The notes beneath the pieces are model-generated. The model ran no database searches, was not told the origin of the DNA, and saw nothing but the letters and a program-made list of their open reading frames with translations. Shown here piece after piece: positions 1 to 7,544 of a stretch of DNA of 64,000 nt (position 1 is the stretch's first letter; each line of letters starts with the position of its first letter). Source of the stretch: Sphingobacteriaceae bacterium (GTDB lineage: Bacteria > Bacteroidota > Bacteroidia > B-17B0 > Aurantibacillaceae); contig JADJXI010000007.1 in NCBI GenBank assembly GCA_016715905.1, positions 124,001 to 188,000 on the forward strand, given 5' to 3'. The position numbers were made by a program, and so were the translations under genes.

Positions 1-342
1 AAAAAACACCGTATTGGTTTTGAAATGAATTATCGCAAAACTTTTACCGATTATTTGGATGATATCAGCGGAGATTATCCAGATCAGGAACAAATTGGTG
101 ACCCGAATCTTACAATTAGAGCTTTAGCATTTGACCAGGCTAAAATTGATGAAAATCCAGGCGCTTATTACTCTCACACTTATGGGCAAAAACGTGGAGA
201 TCCAACTCATAAAGATGCTTATATGACTATGACTTTCAGTTATAGCTATGTAATTCGTGGTAAGAGTAGCTTTTATCGTGCCAAACGAAACGCTTTCTTT
301 AGCCGTAAACGTAAAATGCGTAAAATAAGGGCTAAGTTTTAA
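1..342 (+). CDS. PorG-like DUF6089 outer-membrane beta-barrel protein, C-terminal end (partial)
   Basis: The frame is open from base 1, so the 5' end lies outside the window; an internal ATG at 25 is not the start. The visible 113 residues contain the pattern YRKTFTDYLDDISGDY and a later RGDP...DAYM segment followed by alternating strand-like residues. I recognise these from the DUF6089/PorG family, an outer-membrane component of the type IX secretion and gliding apparatus in Bacteroidota. The last 25 residues are strongly basic (FSRKRKMRKIRAKF), as in a periplasmic tail. A strong terminator follows directly. The family call rests on motif memory over a short fragment. Confidence 0.62.
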   Translation, partial: KKHRIGFEMNYRKTFTDYLDDISGDYPDQEQIGDPNLTIRALAFDQAKIDENPGAYYSHTYGQKRGDPTHKDAYMTMTFSYSYVIRGKSSFYRAKRNAFFSRKRKMRKIRAKF

Positions 343-357
343 ACCAAACACTTCTGA

Positions 358-386
358 AATCCCAAAATTATTTGGGATTTTTTTAT
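358..386 (+). terminator. Intrinsic terminator after the PorG-like gene
   Basis: AATCCCAAA (358-366) pairs perfectly with TTTGGGATT (371-379) across a 4-base loop and runs into a T-rich tract. It lies 15 bases after the stop codon at 342, so it probably separates the PorG-like gene from the next operon. Confidence 0.8.
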
Positions 387-425
387 TTTCATTTGCCTTA
401 CAAAAAACTATCTTTGTCTTTTCAA

Positions 426-878
426 ATGAAAAATATTTTAATACTCCTTAGCTTAAGTTTTATTTTTTCCTGCACGGAAAAAAAGGAAAACAAAACAGGA
501 ACCGATCTGATTAATAATAGTGCTAGTGCTACTGATAATGTAAAAATTGATTTACCTGAAATAAAATTCGAAGAAGAAGAATTTGACTTTGGGAAAATAA
601 CACAAGGCGAACGTGTGGAGCATAGCTTTAAATTTAAAAACATCGGCGCTAAAAACCTTGTTATTTCTGGCGCAAACGGAAGTTGCGGTTGCACCATTGC
701 CGATTGGCCGAAAGAACCAATAGCAAGTGGCGCTGAAGGTAAAATTGAAGTGGTGTTCAACAGCGAAGGCAAAAGTGGTTTTCAGGAAAAAACCATTACT
801 ATTGTAACTAATTGTGAACCGGCAACAAGAATATTGAGAATAAAAACAGAAATAATCGTGGCGGAAACAGCCAAATAA
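426..878 (+). CDS. DUF1573 domain lipoprotein
   Basis: The frame opens at 372, but ATG 426 is preferred: it gives a lipoprotein signal (MKNILILLSLSFIFSC, lipobox before Cys16) and leaves the terminator at 358-386 outside the gene. From about residue 45 the protein carries the DUF1573 pattern: FDFGKITQGERVEHSF, then a CGCT motif after GSNGSCGC-like spacing, then VVFNSEGKSGFQ and ITIVTN near the end. DUF1573 is an immunoglobulin-like (ASPM-SPD-2-Hydin type) fold that is common in secreted Bacteroidota proteins; its function is not established. yajC starts 23 bases downstream, so cotranscription is likely. Confidence 0.85.
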   Translation: MKNILILLSLSFIFSCTEKKENKTGTDLINNSASATDNVKIDLPEIKFEEEEFDFGKITQGERVEHSFKFKNIGAKNLVISGANGSCGCTIADWPKEPIASGAEGKIEVVFNSEGKSGFQEKTITIVTNCEPATRILRIKTEIIVAETAK

Positions 879-901
879 ACCAAACAATAAAAAAATAAAC
901 T

Positions 902-1219
902 ATGAACTTAAATTTGATTTTGATGGCCGGACAACAAGGCCAGGGCGGATTGATGTCTTTTCTTCCATTAGTAGCAATTGTTGTAGTATTCTATTTTTTC
1001 ATGATTAGACCGCAAATGAAAAAGGCAAAGGAGCAAAAAAAATATATTGAAGGATTAAAAAAAGGTGATAAAATCTTAACCATAGGTGGCATTTACGGCA
1101 AAGTATCGGAAGTAAATGAAGACGGTACAATTATAATGGAAGTAGAAGATGGCACAAAAATGAAAGTTTCTAAAAATGCTGTTTCAAATGAAGCATCTAT
1201 ATCATTAAACAGAAACTAA
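902..1219 (+). CDS. yajC: Preprotein translocase accessory subunit YajC
   Basis: This 105-residue protein has one N-terminal membrane helix (about residues 18-38, LPLVAIVVVFYFFMIRPQ) followed by a basic linker and a small beta domain with GDKILTIGGIYGKV and VEDGTKMKVSKNAV. The FMIRPQ-K...K motif and the TIGGIYG motif are diagnostic of YajC, which associates with SecDF and the SecYEG channel. The N terminus begins with a Gly/Gln-rich stretch (AGQQGQGG), as in other Bacteroidota YajC proteins. The ybbR-like gene starts 10 bases downstream. Confidence 0.93.
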   Translation: MNLNLILMAGQQGQGGLMSFLPLVAIVVVFYFFMIRPQMKKAKEQKKYIEGLKKGDKILTIGGIYGKVSEVNEDGTIIMEVEDGTKMKVSKNAVSNEASISLNRN

Positions 1220-1229
1220 AAAAAGTGCA

Positions 1230-2180
1230 TTGAATAATTTGTCAAAAAACATATTTAATTTTAAAAAGCCGGGTAAAACCACGGCTTTTTTTCTTTGTTT
1301 ATTGGCCGCTACTTTTTTGTGGTTTTTGAAATCACTAAACACGTATTATATTTATAATATTAATATACCGGTTGTTTTTAAAAACTTACCTTCCGATAGA
1401 AAACCTTTAAGCCATATACCGGACGAGTTAAATATTGAAATTAAAGCGAGTGGCTTAAAATTATTTTTCATTTTATTAAATAAACCATTTAAGACACTTG
1501 AACTTGATTTAAAAAAGGTAAATAGTAGGAATAGCAATATTCCCATCGCCATCAACACTTCAAATCTTAAAAAAATATTAAAGTTTGAAGCAACAGTACG
1601 GCATATTAATCCCGATACCTTGTATTTTGCCTCTTACAATACAAAAAAAAGAAACGTACCCATTAAGTTTTCGGGCAAGATTGATTGCAAACAGGGATTT
1701 GGATATCATTTGGAACAATTAAATCCGGCATTTGTGAGTATCAGCGGCGATAGCCTTTCCGTTTATAATACAGATACGATTTTTACTCAATACTACAACA
1801 TCACTAACCTCAACAGTTCTTTTCAAAAAGAATTAAAACTACAAACACCTGCCGGTAATTTATTTATGAGTGCCAATACGGTAACTATTGAATGTAAGGT
1901 TGAAAAGTTAATTGAACACAATCTTAAGTTAGAAGTCATTCCTGATCAGCTTCCCGAGGGATTAAAAGCAGAATACCTTTTTCCCAAATTCATAAATGTC
2001 AAATTTACGAGTTTGCAAAATCAATTTGATTTAGCAGATACTTCACTTTTTACAGCACGAGTAAATGCTTCTGAATTGAAAAATAAAAAAGGATACGTTT
2101 ATTTAAGTCGTCAGCCTAAAAATGTCTCTATTCTTCAAATAAAACCCGAAAACGTTGAAATTATACTTTTAAAAAAATGA
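1230..2180 (+). CDS. YbbR-like domain protein, membrane anchored
   Basis: The best start is TTG 1230 (a nearby GTG at 1225 runs into a stop); a second TTG follows at 1239. A cytoplasmic basic segment (about residues 1-17) precedes a helix (TTAFFLCLLAATFLWFLKSL) and an extracytoplasmic beta-rich region of about 270 residues with YbbR-like repeats (INIPVVFKNLP, LNIEIKASGLKL, VPIKFSG). Firmicute YbbR (CdaR) regulates diadenylate cyclase, but no such cyclase gene is visible here. The stop overlaps the coaE start by 4 bases (ATGA), indicating translational coupling. The order yajC-YbbR-coaE looks familiar for this phylum. Confidence 0.78.
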   Translation: MNNLSKNIFNFKKPGKTTAFFLCLLAATFLWFLKSLNTYYIYNINIPVVFKNLPSDRKPLSHIPDELNIEIKASGLKLFFILLNKPFKTLELDLKKVNSRNSNIPIAINTSNLKKILKFEATVRHINPDTLYFASYNTKKRNVPIKFSGKIDCKQGFGYHLEQLNPAFVSISGDSLSVYNTDTIFTQYYNITNLNSSFQKELKLQTPAGNLFMSANTVTIECKVEKLIEHNLKLEVIPDQLPEGLKAEYLFPKFINVKFTSLQNQFDLADTSLFTARVNASELKNKKGYVYLSRQPKNVSILQIKPENVEIILLKK

Positions 2181-2770
2181 TAGTAGGATTAACAGGTGGA
2201 ATTGGAAGCGGTAAAAGCACCGTACTTAAAGTATTTGAAGTGCTTGGTTATTGCGTTTTTAAAAGTGATGAAGCGGCTAAAGCAGTTTACTTTTTAGAAG
2301 ATGTGAAAAAACAAGTTTGTGATTTATTAGGTAGAGAAGTTTATCGAACAAATAATGAAATAGACCGGAAATTAATTGGAGAAAAAATATTTAATAATCC
2401 TGAACTGTTAAGTAAATTAAATGCAATCATACATCCACGTGTAAATTTAAAGTTCAAAGAATTTATTGAAAAAAATAAAAATCAACTCATTATAATTGAA
2501 TCGGCTTTGTTGTTTGAAGCGGGTATTAACAATCAAGTGGATAAAACAATTGCAGTAATTGCACCCGATGAAATACGAATTAAACGAATAATTGACAGAG
2601 ATGGATTAGATAAAAGTACTATTCAAAAAAGGATAGCACAACAAATGAATCAAGAAGAGAAAAAAAACTTATCCGACTTTCATATTCTAAATGATGATTT
2701 AAATCCGGTATTACCTCAAATTCTGGAAATTCATGAACGAATTTTAAAAATCAAAAACGCTGGAATATAA
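2177..2770 (+). CDS. coaE: Dephospho-CoA kinase
   Basis: This 197-residue P-loop kinase catalyses the last step of coenzyme A synthesis, ATP-dependent 3'-phosphorylation of dephospho-CoA. Walker A GLTGGIGSGKS lies at residues 4-14, next to the start. The HPRV motif (AIIHPRVN) and the ESALLFEAG segment are also CoaE signatures, and a late R-I-A-Q-Q-M-N motif matches the lid region. Length is normal for the family. The start overlaps the YbbR stop by 4 bases. Confidence 0.95.
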   Translation: MIVGLTGGIGSGKSTVLKVFEVLGYCVFKSDEAAKAVYFLEDVKKQVCDLLGREVYRTNNEIDRKLIGEKIFNNPELLSKLNAIIHPRVNLKFKEFIEKNKNQLIIIESALLFEAGINNQVDKTIAVIAPDEIRIKRIIDRDGLDKSTIQKRIAQQMNQEEKKNLSDFHILNDDLNPVLPQILEIHERILKIKNAGI

Positions 2771-2804
2771 ATTACATAATTTAGATGCGCTTCAAAAAGG
2801 AGCT

Positions 2805-3413
2805 TTGGATGCCGGTGAAATATTACCGGTGATGGAAATGTTTTATACCATCCAGGGCGAAGGTTACCATACCGGTAAACCTGCCTTTTTTATTCGCATT
2901 GGAGGTTGCGATATCGGTTGCCATTGGTGCGATGTAAAAGAAAGCTGGAATGCCAATCTACATCCCTTAACCCAAGTAAATGACATAGTAAATGAAGTTT
3001 CGAAAAGCAGTGCAAACAGCGTGGTAATTACCGGTGGAGAACCTCTAATATACAATCTGGAAATGCTAACTAAAACTTTGAAAAGCAAAAACATTGCCAC
3101 GTTTATTGAAACCTCTGGAGCTTATCCGATTACCGGACAATGGGATTGGATTTGTCTGTCGCCCAAAAAAAACTCGCCGCCTCTTGAAGAGAATTACCAA
3201 TATGCAGGTGAACTGAAAGTGATTGTACATAATAAAAATGATTTAGCTTGGGCCCAGCAACATGCAGTAAAGGTTAAAAAAGAAACCTTGCTATACTTGC
3301 AACCCGAATGGAGTAAAAGAGAAGAGATACTTCCGGCAATAATTGATTTCGTAAAATCCAATCCGTTATGGAGAATTTCCATTCAATCCCATAAATACAT
3401 CAATATTCCTTAA
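2805..3413 (+). CDS. queE: 7-carboxy-7-deazaguanine synthase (radical SAM)
   Basis: QueE converts 6-carboxytetrahydropterin to 7-carboxy-7-deazaguanine in queuosine (preQ0) synthesis. The radical SAM cluster motif is CDIGCHWC (Cys35, Cys39, Cys42 from the TTG start); EMFYTIQGEGYHTG upstream and VVITGGEPLIY downstream are family motifs. The start is uncertain. TTG 2805 is the first standard start, but the open frame continues back to a stop at 2745-2747, and the intervening residues (HNLDALQKGALDAGEILPVME) resemble the N terminus of related Bacteroidota QueE proteins. CTG 2760, overlapping the coaE end, is an alternative. Confidence 0.92.
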   Translation: MDAGEILPVMEMFYTIQGEGYHTGKPAFFIRIGGCDIGCHWCDVKESWNANLHPLTQVNDIVNEVSKSSANSVVITGGEPLIYNLEMLTKTLKSKNIATFIETSGAYPITGQWDWICLSPKKNSPPLEENYQYAGELKVIVHNKNDLAWAQQHAVKVKKETLLYLQPEWSKREEILPAIIDFVKSNPLWRISIQSHKYINIP

Positions 3414-3561
3414 TTCTAAAGTAATGATTCAGAAACTTAAAAGATGTTGCTTTGAATCAAAATGAAATACTTATAATTTTTCAGAAATCTTAAATTTTAG
3501 TTGAATTACAGGTGCTTTTTACATCGAAAATTCGTAAATTCGTAGTCCTAAATTCAAAATT

Positions 3562-5829
3562 ATGGCATTCGACATTGAAATGATAAAGCAGGTTTACGCT
3601 AATATGCCTGCGCGTATTGAAGCAGCACGTAAAATGCTTGGTCGTCCTTTAACTTTAGCAGAAAAAATTCTTTATTCACATTTAGATGGGCAATTACCGT
3701 CTGGCGCATACGAGCGAGGAAAATCTTATGTTGATTTTAATCCGGATAGAGTAGCTATGCAGGATGCCACAGCACAAATGGCTTTATTGCAATTTATGCA
3801 GGCCGGTCGCCCTAAAGTAGCTGTTCCTTCCACTGTACATTGTGATCACTTAATTACAGCAAAGGTTGGCGCTGAAAAAGATTTAGCGGTTGCTAATAGC
3901 GAAAGCAAAGAGGTTTATGATTTCCTGGCTTCTGTTTCTAATAAATACGGGATAGGATTCTGGAAACCGGGTGCCGGTATTATTCATCAGGTGGTATTAG
4001 AAAATTATGCATTTCCGGGTGGAATGATGATTGGTACTGATTCTCACACGGTGAATGCAGGTGGTTTAGGCATGATTGCCATAGGTGTTGGTGGAGCTGA
4101 TGCATGCGATGTAATGGCAGGATTACCTTGGGAATTAAAAATGCCCAAATTAATTGGCGTTAAACTTACCGGTAAATTAAACGGTTGGGCAAGTGCCAAA
4201 GATGTGATATTAAAAGTTGCCGGTATACTTACCGTAAAAGGAGGAACTGATAAAGTGATTGAATATTTTGGAGAAGGAGCTATAAACTTAAGTTGTACCG
4301 GAAAAGGAACTATTTGCAATATGGGTGCAGAGGTTGGAGCAACCACTTCAACATTTGGATACGACGATAGTATGAGCCGTTATTTAAAAGCTACCGGCAG
4401 AGCTGATGTGGCTGCTTTGGCAGATGGAATTAAAGATCACCTAACCGGTGATAAGGAAGTTTATGCTGATCCTAAAAAATATTTTGATGAAATCATTGAA
4501 ATTAATTTATCTGAACTTGAGCCACACGTTAACGGGCCATTCACTCCGGATTTAGCAACCCCAATTTCTCAATTAAAAGCTGCCGCAGAAAAAAACGGAT
4601 GGCCTTTAAAGGTAGAAGCGGGTTTAATTGGCTCTTGTACCAACTCTTCATATGAAGATATTTCCAGAGCTGTTTCTTTGGCCAAACAAGTATCTGCCAA
4701 GAATTTAAAGTCTAAGGCAGAATTCATGATCAATCCGGGTTCTGAACAAATTCGCTTTACCATTGAAAGAGATGGATTTTTAAAGATTTTTGATGAAGTT
4801 GGTGCAACTGTATTTACTAACGCATGCGGACCCTGCATTGGTATGTGGGATCGTGTTGGTGCGGAGAAAAAGGAAAAAAACACCATCGTTCATTCCTTCA
4901 ACCGTAACTTTGCGAAACGTGCGGATGGTAATCCAAACACCTACGCCTTTGTAGCTTCTCCTGAAATTGTAACGGCTTTAGCTATTGCCGGAAGTTTAGG
5001 ATTCAATCCTTTAACTGATACTTTAACTAACGAAAAAGGAGAACAAGTTAAATTGGATCCTCCAACTGGCGATGAATTACCTAAAAAAGGTTTTGCGGTT
5101 GAAGATGCAGGGTTTCAAGCGCCTGCAGCCGATGGAAGTAAAGTAGAGGTATTGGTATCGCCAACATCTAAGCGTTTACAATTGTTAGATCCTTTTGCTG
5201 CCTGGAATGGTGTTGATTTGAAAGGATTGAAATTATTAATTAAAGCGAAAGGTAAATGTACAACCGATCATATTTCTATGGCCGGACCTTGGTTAAAATT
5301 CAGAGGTCACTTAGATAATATTTCAAACAACATGCTTATTGGTGCAGTAAATGCCTTTAATGAAAAAACAGATTCGGTGAAAAATCAATTAACCGGAACT
5401 TATGAAGGTGTTCCTGTAGTTCAGCGTCAATACAAAGCTAAAGGTATTGGAACTATTGTTGTGGGTGATGAAAATTATGGTGAAGGTTCATCTCGTGAGC
5501 ATGCAGCCATGGAACCTCGACACTTGGGTGTAAAAGTGGTATTAGTAAAATCCTTTGCACGGATACATGAAACGAATTTGAAAAAACAAGGTATGTTGGC
5601 TTTAACTTTTGCCAATACGGCCGATTATGATAAAATTAAAGAAGATGATGTGATTGATGTTACCGGTTTAACTTCGTTTAGTCCCAATACTCCTTTAACT
5701 GTTACTTTAAGTCATGCTGACGGAAGTAAAGATGAATTTAAGGTGAATCACAGTTACAATGCCCAACAAATTGAATGGTTTAAAGCCGGAGGCGCTTTAA
5801 ATATCATAAGAGCTAATGTAAAAGCTTAA
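3562..5829 (+). CDS. acn: Aconitate hydratase (mitochondrial-type)
   Basis: This 755-residue TCA-cycle enzyme interconverts citrate and isocitrate using a [4Fe-4S] cluster. The three cluster cysteines are visible: Cys359 in GSCTNSSYED, and Cys422 and Cys425 in CGPCIGMW. GTDSHTVNAGG (about residue 158) and the C-terminal swivel-domain motif GDENYGEGSSREHAA are also present. Length and motif spacing fit the aconitase group close to mitochondrial enzymes rather than the 890-residue AcnA. The gene is monocistronic: a 148-base non-coding leader precedes it and a terminator follows. fumC (39005-40402) is the only other TCA-cycle gene here. Confidence 0.95.
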   Translation: MAFDIEMIKQVYANMPARIEAARKMLGRPLTLAEKILYSHLDGQLPSGAYERGKSYVDFNPDRVAMQDATAQMALLQFMQAGRPKVAVPSTVHCDHLITAKVGAEKDLAVANSESKEVYDFLASVSNKYGIGFWKPGAGIIHQVVLENYAFPGGMMIGTDSHTVNAGGLGMIAIGVGGADACDVMAGLPWELKMPKLIGVKLTGKLNGWASAKDVILKVAGILTVKGGTDKVIEYFGEGAINLSCTGKGTICNMGAEVGATTSTFGYDDSMSRYLKATGRADVAALADGIKDHLTGDKEVYADPKKYFDEIIEINLSELEPHVNGPFTPDLATPISQLKAAAEKNGWPLKVEAGLIGSCTNSSYEDISRAVSLAKQVSAKNLKSKAEFMINPGSEQIRFTIERDGFLKIFDEVGATVFTNACGPCIGMWDRVGAEKKEKNTIVHSFNRNFAKRADGNPNTYAFVASPEIVTALAIAGSLGFNPLTDTLTNEKGEQVKLDPPTGDELPKKGFAVEDAGFQAPAADGSKVEVLVSPTSKRLQLLDPFAAWNGVDLKGLKLLIKAKGKCTTDHISMAGPWLKFRGHLDNISNNMLIGAVNAFNEKTDSVKNQLTGTYEGVPVVQRQYKAKGIGTIVVGDENYGEGSSREHAAMEPRHLGVKVVLVKSFARIHETNLKKQGMLALTFANTADYDKIKEDDVIDVTGLTSFSPNTPLTVTLSHADGSKDEFKVNHSYNAQQIEWFKAGGALNIIRANVKA

Positions 5830-5847
5830 ATTTGTTTTGATTTATTA

Positions 5848-5877
5848 AAAGCCGTTTCTATTGAAGCGGCTTTTTTT
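5848..5877. terminator. Bidirectional terminator between aconitase and the propeller-repeat lipoprotein
   Basis: AAAGCCG (5848-5854) pairs with CGGCTTT (5867-5873). A T tract follows on the plus strand, and the complementary A tract at 5847-5850 gives T residues on the minus strand. The two genes converge here, with stops at 5829 and 5876, so the hairpin can serve both. Confidence 0.8.
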
Positions 5878-7102
5878 ATTGTGCCGACCTGCGGTAAATT
5901 CCCGAATTGAAAATGGAAACAAAAACGTAATTACTGTTGGCGCCTAAGCCATAAACACTCATTCCGTTTAAACCTTCATTGGCCGCAGTCCACCCCGCTC
6001 CACCATTAATTGACATAAAAACACCAGAATTCATATAACTGCCGCAATACACCTTGTTTGCATTGGCCGTTAAAGCAATAGGACCTGTAATGGATAATCC
6101 GGTATTGGCTATAGTAAAACTTTGTCCGTCATCTGCTGAACTATAAATACCGCCATTATTAAAGGTAGACGTTAACACGTAATTACCATTTACGGCTATT
6201 GAATTTACATCCGTACCCGCACCACTCACGCTAGTCCAACTAGTGCCAAAATCAGTAGATACAAATAAACCACCCCATGTGCCGGCATAAAATTTATTAT
6301 TTTTAGCAGCCATAGCATTCACAGATAAATTACTTAAACCACTACTTGAAGTAGACCAACTTTGGCCGTTATCAGCCGATTTAAAAACACCGCTTGGCGT
6401 TCCGGCTAAAATGGTGTTGCCAATTACAGCCATTCCATAAACATTCATGTTGGTTAATCCGTTATTTACCGGCGCAAAACTAACACCATTATTAGAGGTT
6501 TTATAAATTCCATTTGCAGTAGTGGCTACATACAATACAGTATCTACTAATAGCAAGGTACGAACCGGAATGGTAATGCCGGTAGCAACCCAATTTAAAC
6601 CGTTATCTCCTGAGTAAATTACACCGGTGGTTCCTCCGGCAAATACTTTTAAATCATTTGCTGCAAAGCAAGTATAGTTTGGGTTATTGGTATAAGTTAA
6701 AGACCAAGCCGGGAATGTTTTAAAACTCACCTCATTCCCATAAGCTGTTCCAGATGCGTTAGTAGCATAAGCACGCACATAGTAAGTTACGTTCTCACCT
6801 AATCCGGATAAAACCGAAGTGAACGTTCCTACTCCCGCTCCATTATTGGTATTGGGTTTTAGTGTTGTTGGATTTGGATTCACATCCCAACAAACACCCA
6901 CTTTAGTAATGGCACTGGTACCTTCTGAACTCACATTTCCTCCTCCAATCGCTGAAAATGGCCCAATAGAAGAAATTGCGCTTGTGCTTACAACAGGTAA
7001 AGGCGAAGGAGTTGGTTGCGGTTCTTCATCCTTATTTTTCTTTTTGCAGTTTAATAAAAACAAGGCAATCAAAAACAAGAAGGACAGATTTTTTAAATTC
7101 AT
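5876..7102 (-). CDS. Lipoprotein with fibronectin-like domain and BNR/Ycf48-like propeller repeats
   Basis: I take the ATG at 7102, 17 codons inside the longest frame, because it begins a clean lipoprotein signal (MNLKNLSFLFLIALFLLNC). After a Pro/Ser linker (about 30-45), residues about 50-125 carry a fibronectin-like pattern common in Bacteroidota surface proteins (GVCWDVNPNPTT, YYVRAYATNASGTAYG). The rest is at least six repeats with cores such as GVFKSADNGQSW, GLFVSTDFGTSW, GIYSSADDGQSF and GVFMSINGGAGW, which resemble BNR/sialidase Asp-box or Ycf48-type propeller blades. There are no catalytic residues I can point to. Likely surface exposed; substrate unknown. Confidence 0.75.
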   Translation of the reverse strand: MNLKNLSFLFLIALFLLNCKKKNKDEEPQPTPSPLPVVSTSAISSIGPFSAIGGGNVSSEGTSAITKVGVCWDVNPNPTTLKPNTNNGAGVGTFTSVLSGLGENVTYYVRAYATNASGTAYGNEVSFKTFPAWSLTYTNNPNYTCFAANDLKVFAGGTTGVIYSGDNGLNWVATGITIPVRTLLLVDTVLYVATTANGIYKTSNNGVSFAPVNNGLTNMNVYGMAVIGNTILAGTPSGVFKSADNGQSWSTSSSGLSNLSVNAMAAKNNKFYAGTWGGLFVSTDFGTSWTSVSGAGTDVNSIAVNGNYVLTSTFNNGGIYSSADDGQSFTIANTGLSITGPIALTANANKVYCGSYMNSGVFMSINGGAGWTAANEGLNGMSVYGLGANSNYVFVSIFNSGIYRRSAQ

Positions 7103-7193
7103 AATTAACCCGTTAGAATAAGTAAATGTATGAAATAGAAGGACATCATACAAGAAAGCTTTTAGTATGATTATAAAAGTAAATTAATACTCT

Positions 7194-7430
7194 TTATTGG
7201 CTAAGTTCACAGTTAATCTTAGTTTCTTCTAAATTAACTCCGGTTATATAAGTACCATCTAATTTATTACATTCCTTTTTGGCCTTGGCCTTAGTATATT
7301 TTGACCCCAAAGAACTTTCGGTTGTTACAGTAGTACTGGCCGATACTGATATGCAACGACATACTCTTTCTTTTCGGCAAGAACTAAAAATTAGAACGGT
7401 GGATACACCTAAAACAATTGATTTAATCAT
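7194..7430 (-). CDS. Small cysteine-rich putative lipoprotein
   Basis: An open frame of 78 residues from ATG 7430 (an ATG two codons earlier at 7436 is also possible). It starts with a lipoprotein signal (MIKSIVLGVSTVLIFSSC), then a mature part with four more cysteines (VCRC, KECNK, NCELS) and a Ser/Thr-rich middle. The composition suggests a disulfide-stabilised lipid-anchored peptide. I recognise no family. It is co-oriented with the degP-like gene upstream, and the terminator at 7495-7524 separates the two. Confidence 0.55.
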   Translation of the reverse strand: MIKSIVLGVSTVLIFSSCRKERVCRCISVSASTTVTTESSLGSKYTKAKAKKECNKLDGTYITGVNLEETKINCELSQ

Positions 7431-7494
7431 GTTCAAAATTGAGGCCTATTTTGTTTCTAAGCAAAAAGCTCACTCAATTATAAAAGGTATTTAG

Positions 7495-7524
7495 TAAATA
7501 AAAATGCCCGCCATAACACGGGCA
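7495..7524 (-). terminator. Intrinsic terminator of the degP-like gene
   Basis: On the minus strand TGCCCG (7524-7519) pairs with CGGGCA (7510-7505) and is followed by a T-rich tract (7504-7495). It lies 20 bases after the protease stop codon. Confidence 0.82.
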
Positions 7525-7544
7525 CTTGATTTTCATTTGTGATT

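Noticed and set aside
422..887. Minus-strand frames opposite the DUF1573 gene
   Set aside because: Codon shadows; the plus-strand frame carries a lipobox and conserved CGCT motif.
5876..6700. Repeated DNA suggesting an array or transposon
   Set aside because: The repeats are protein propeller blades, 30-50 codons each and diverged.
7279..7494. A 71-codon plus-strand frame downstream of the degP-like gene
   Set aside because: It runs antisense to the small lipoprotein and has an unconvincing composition.
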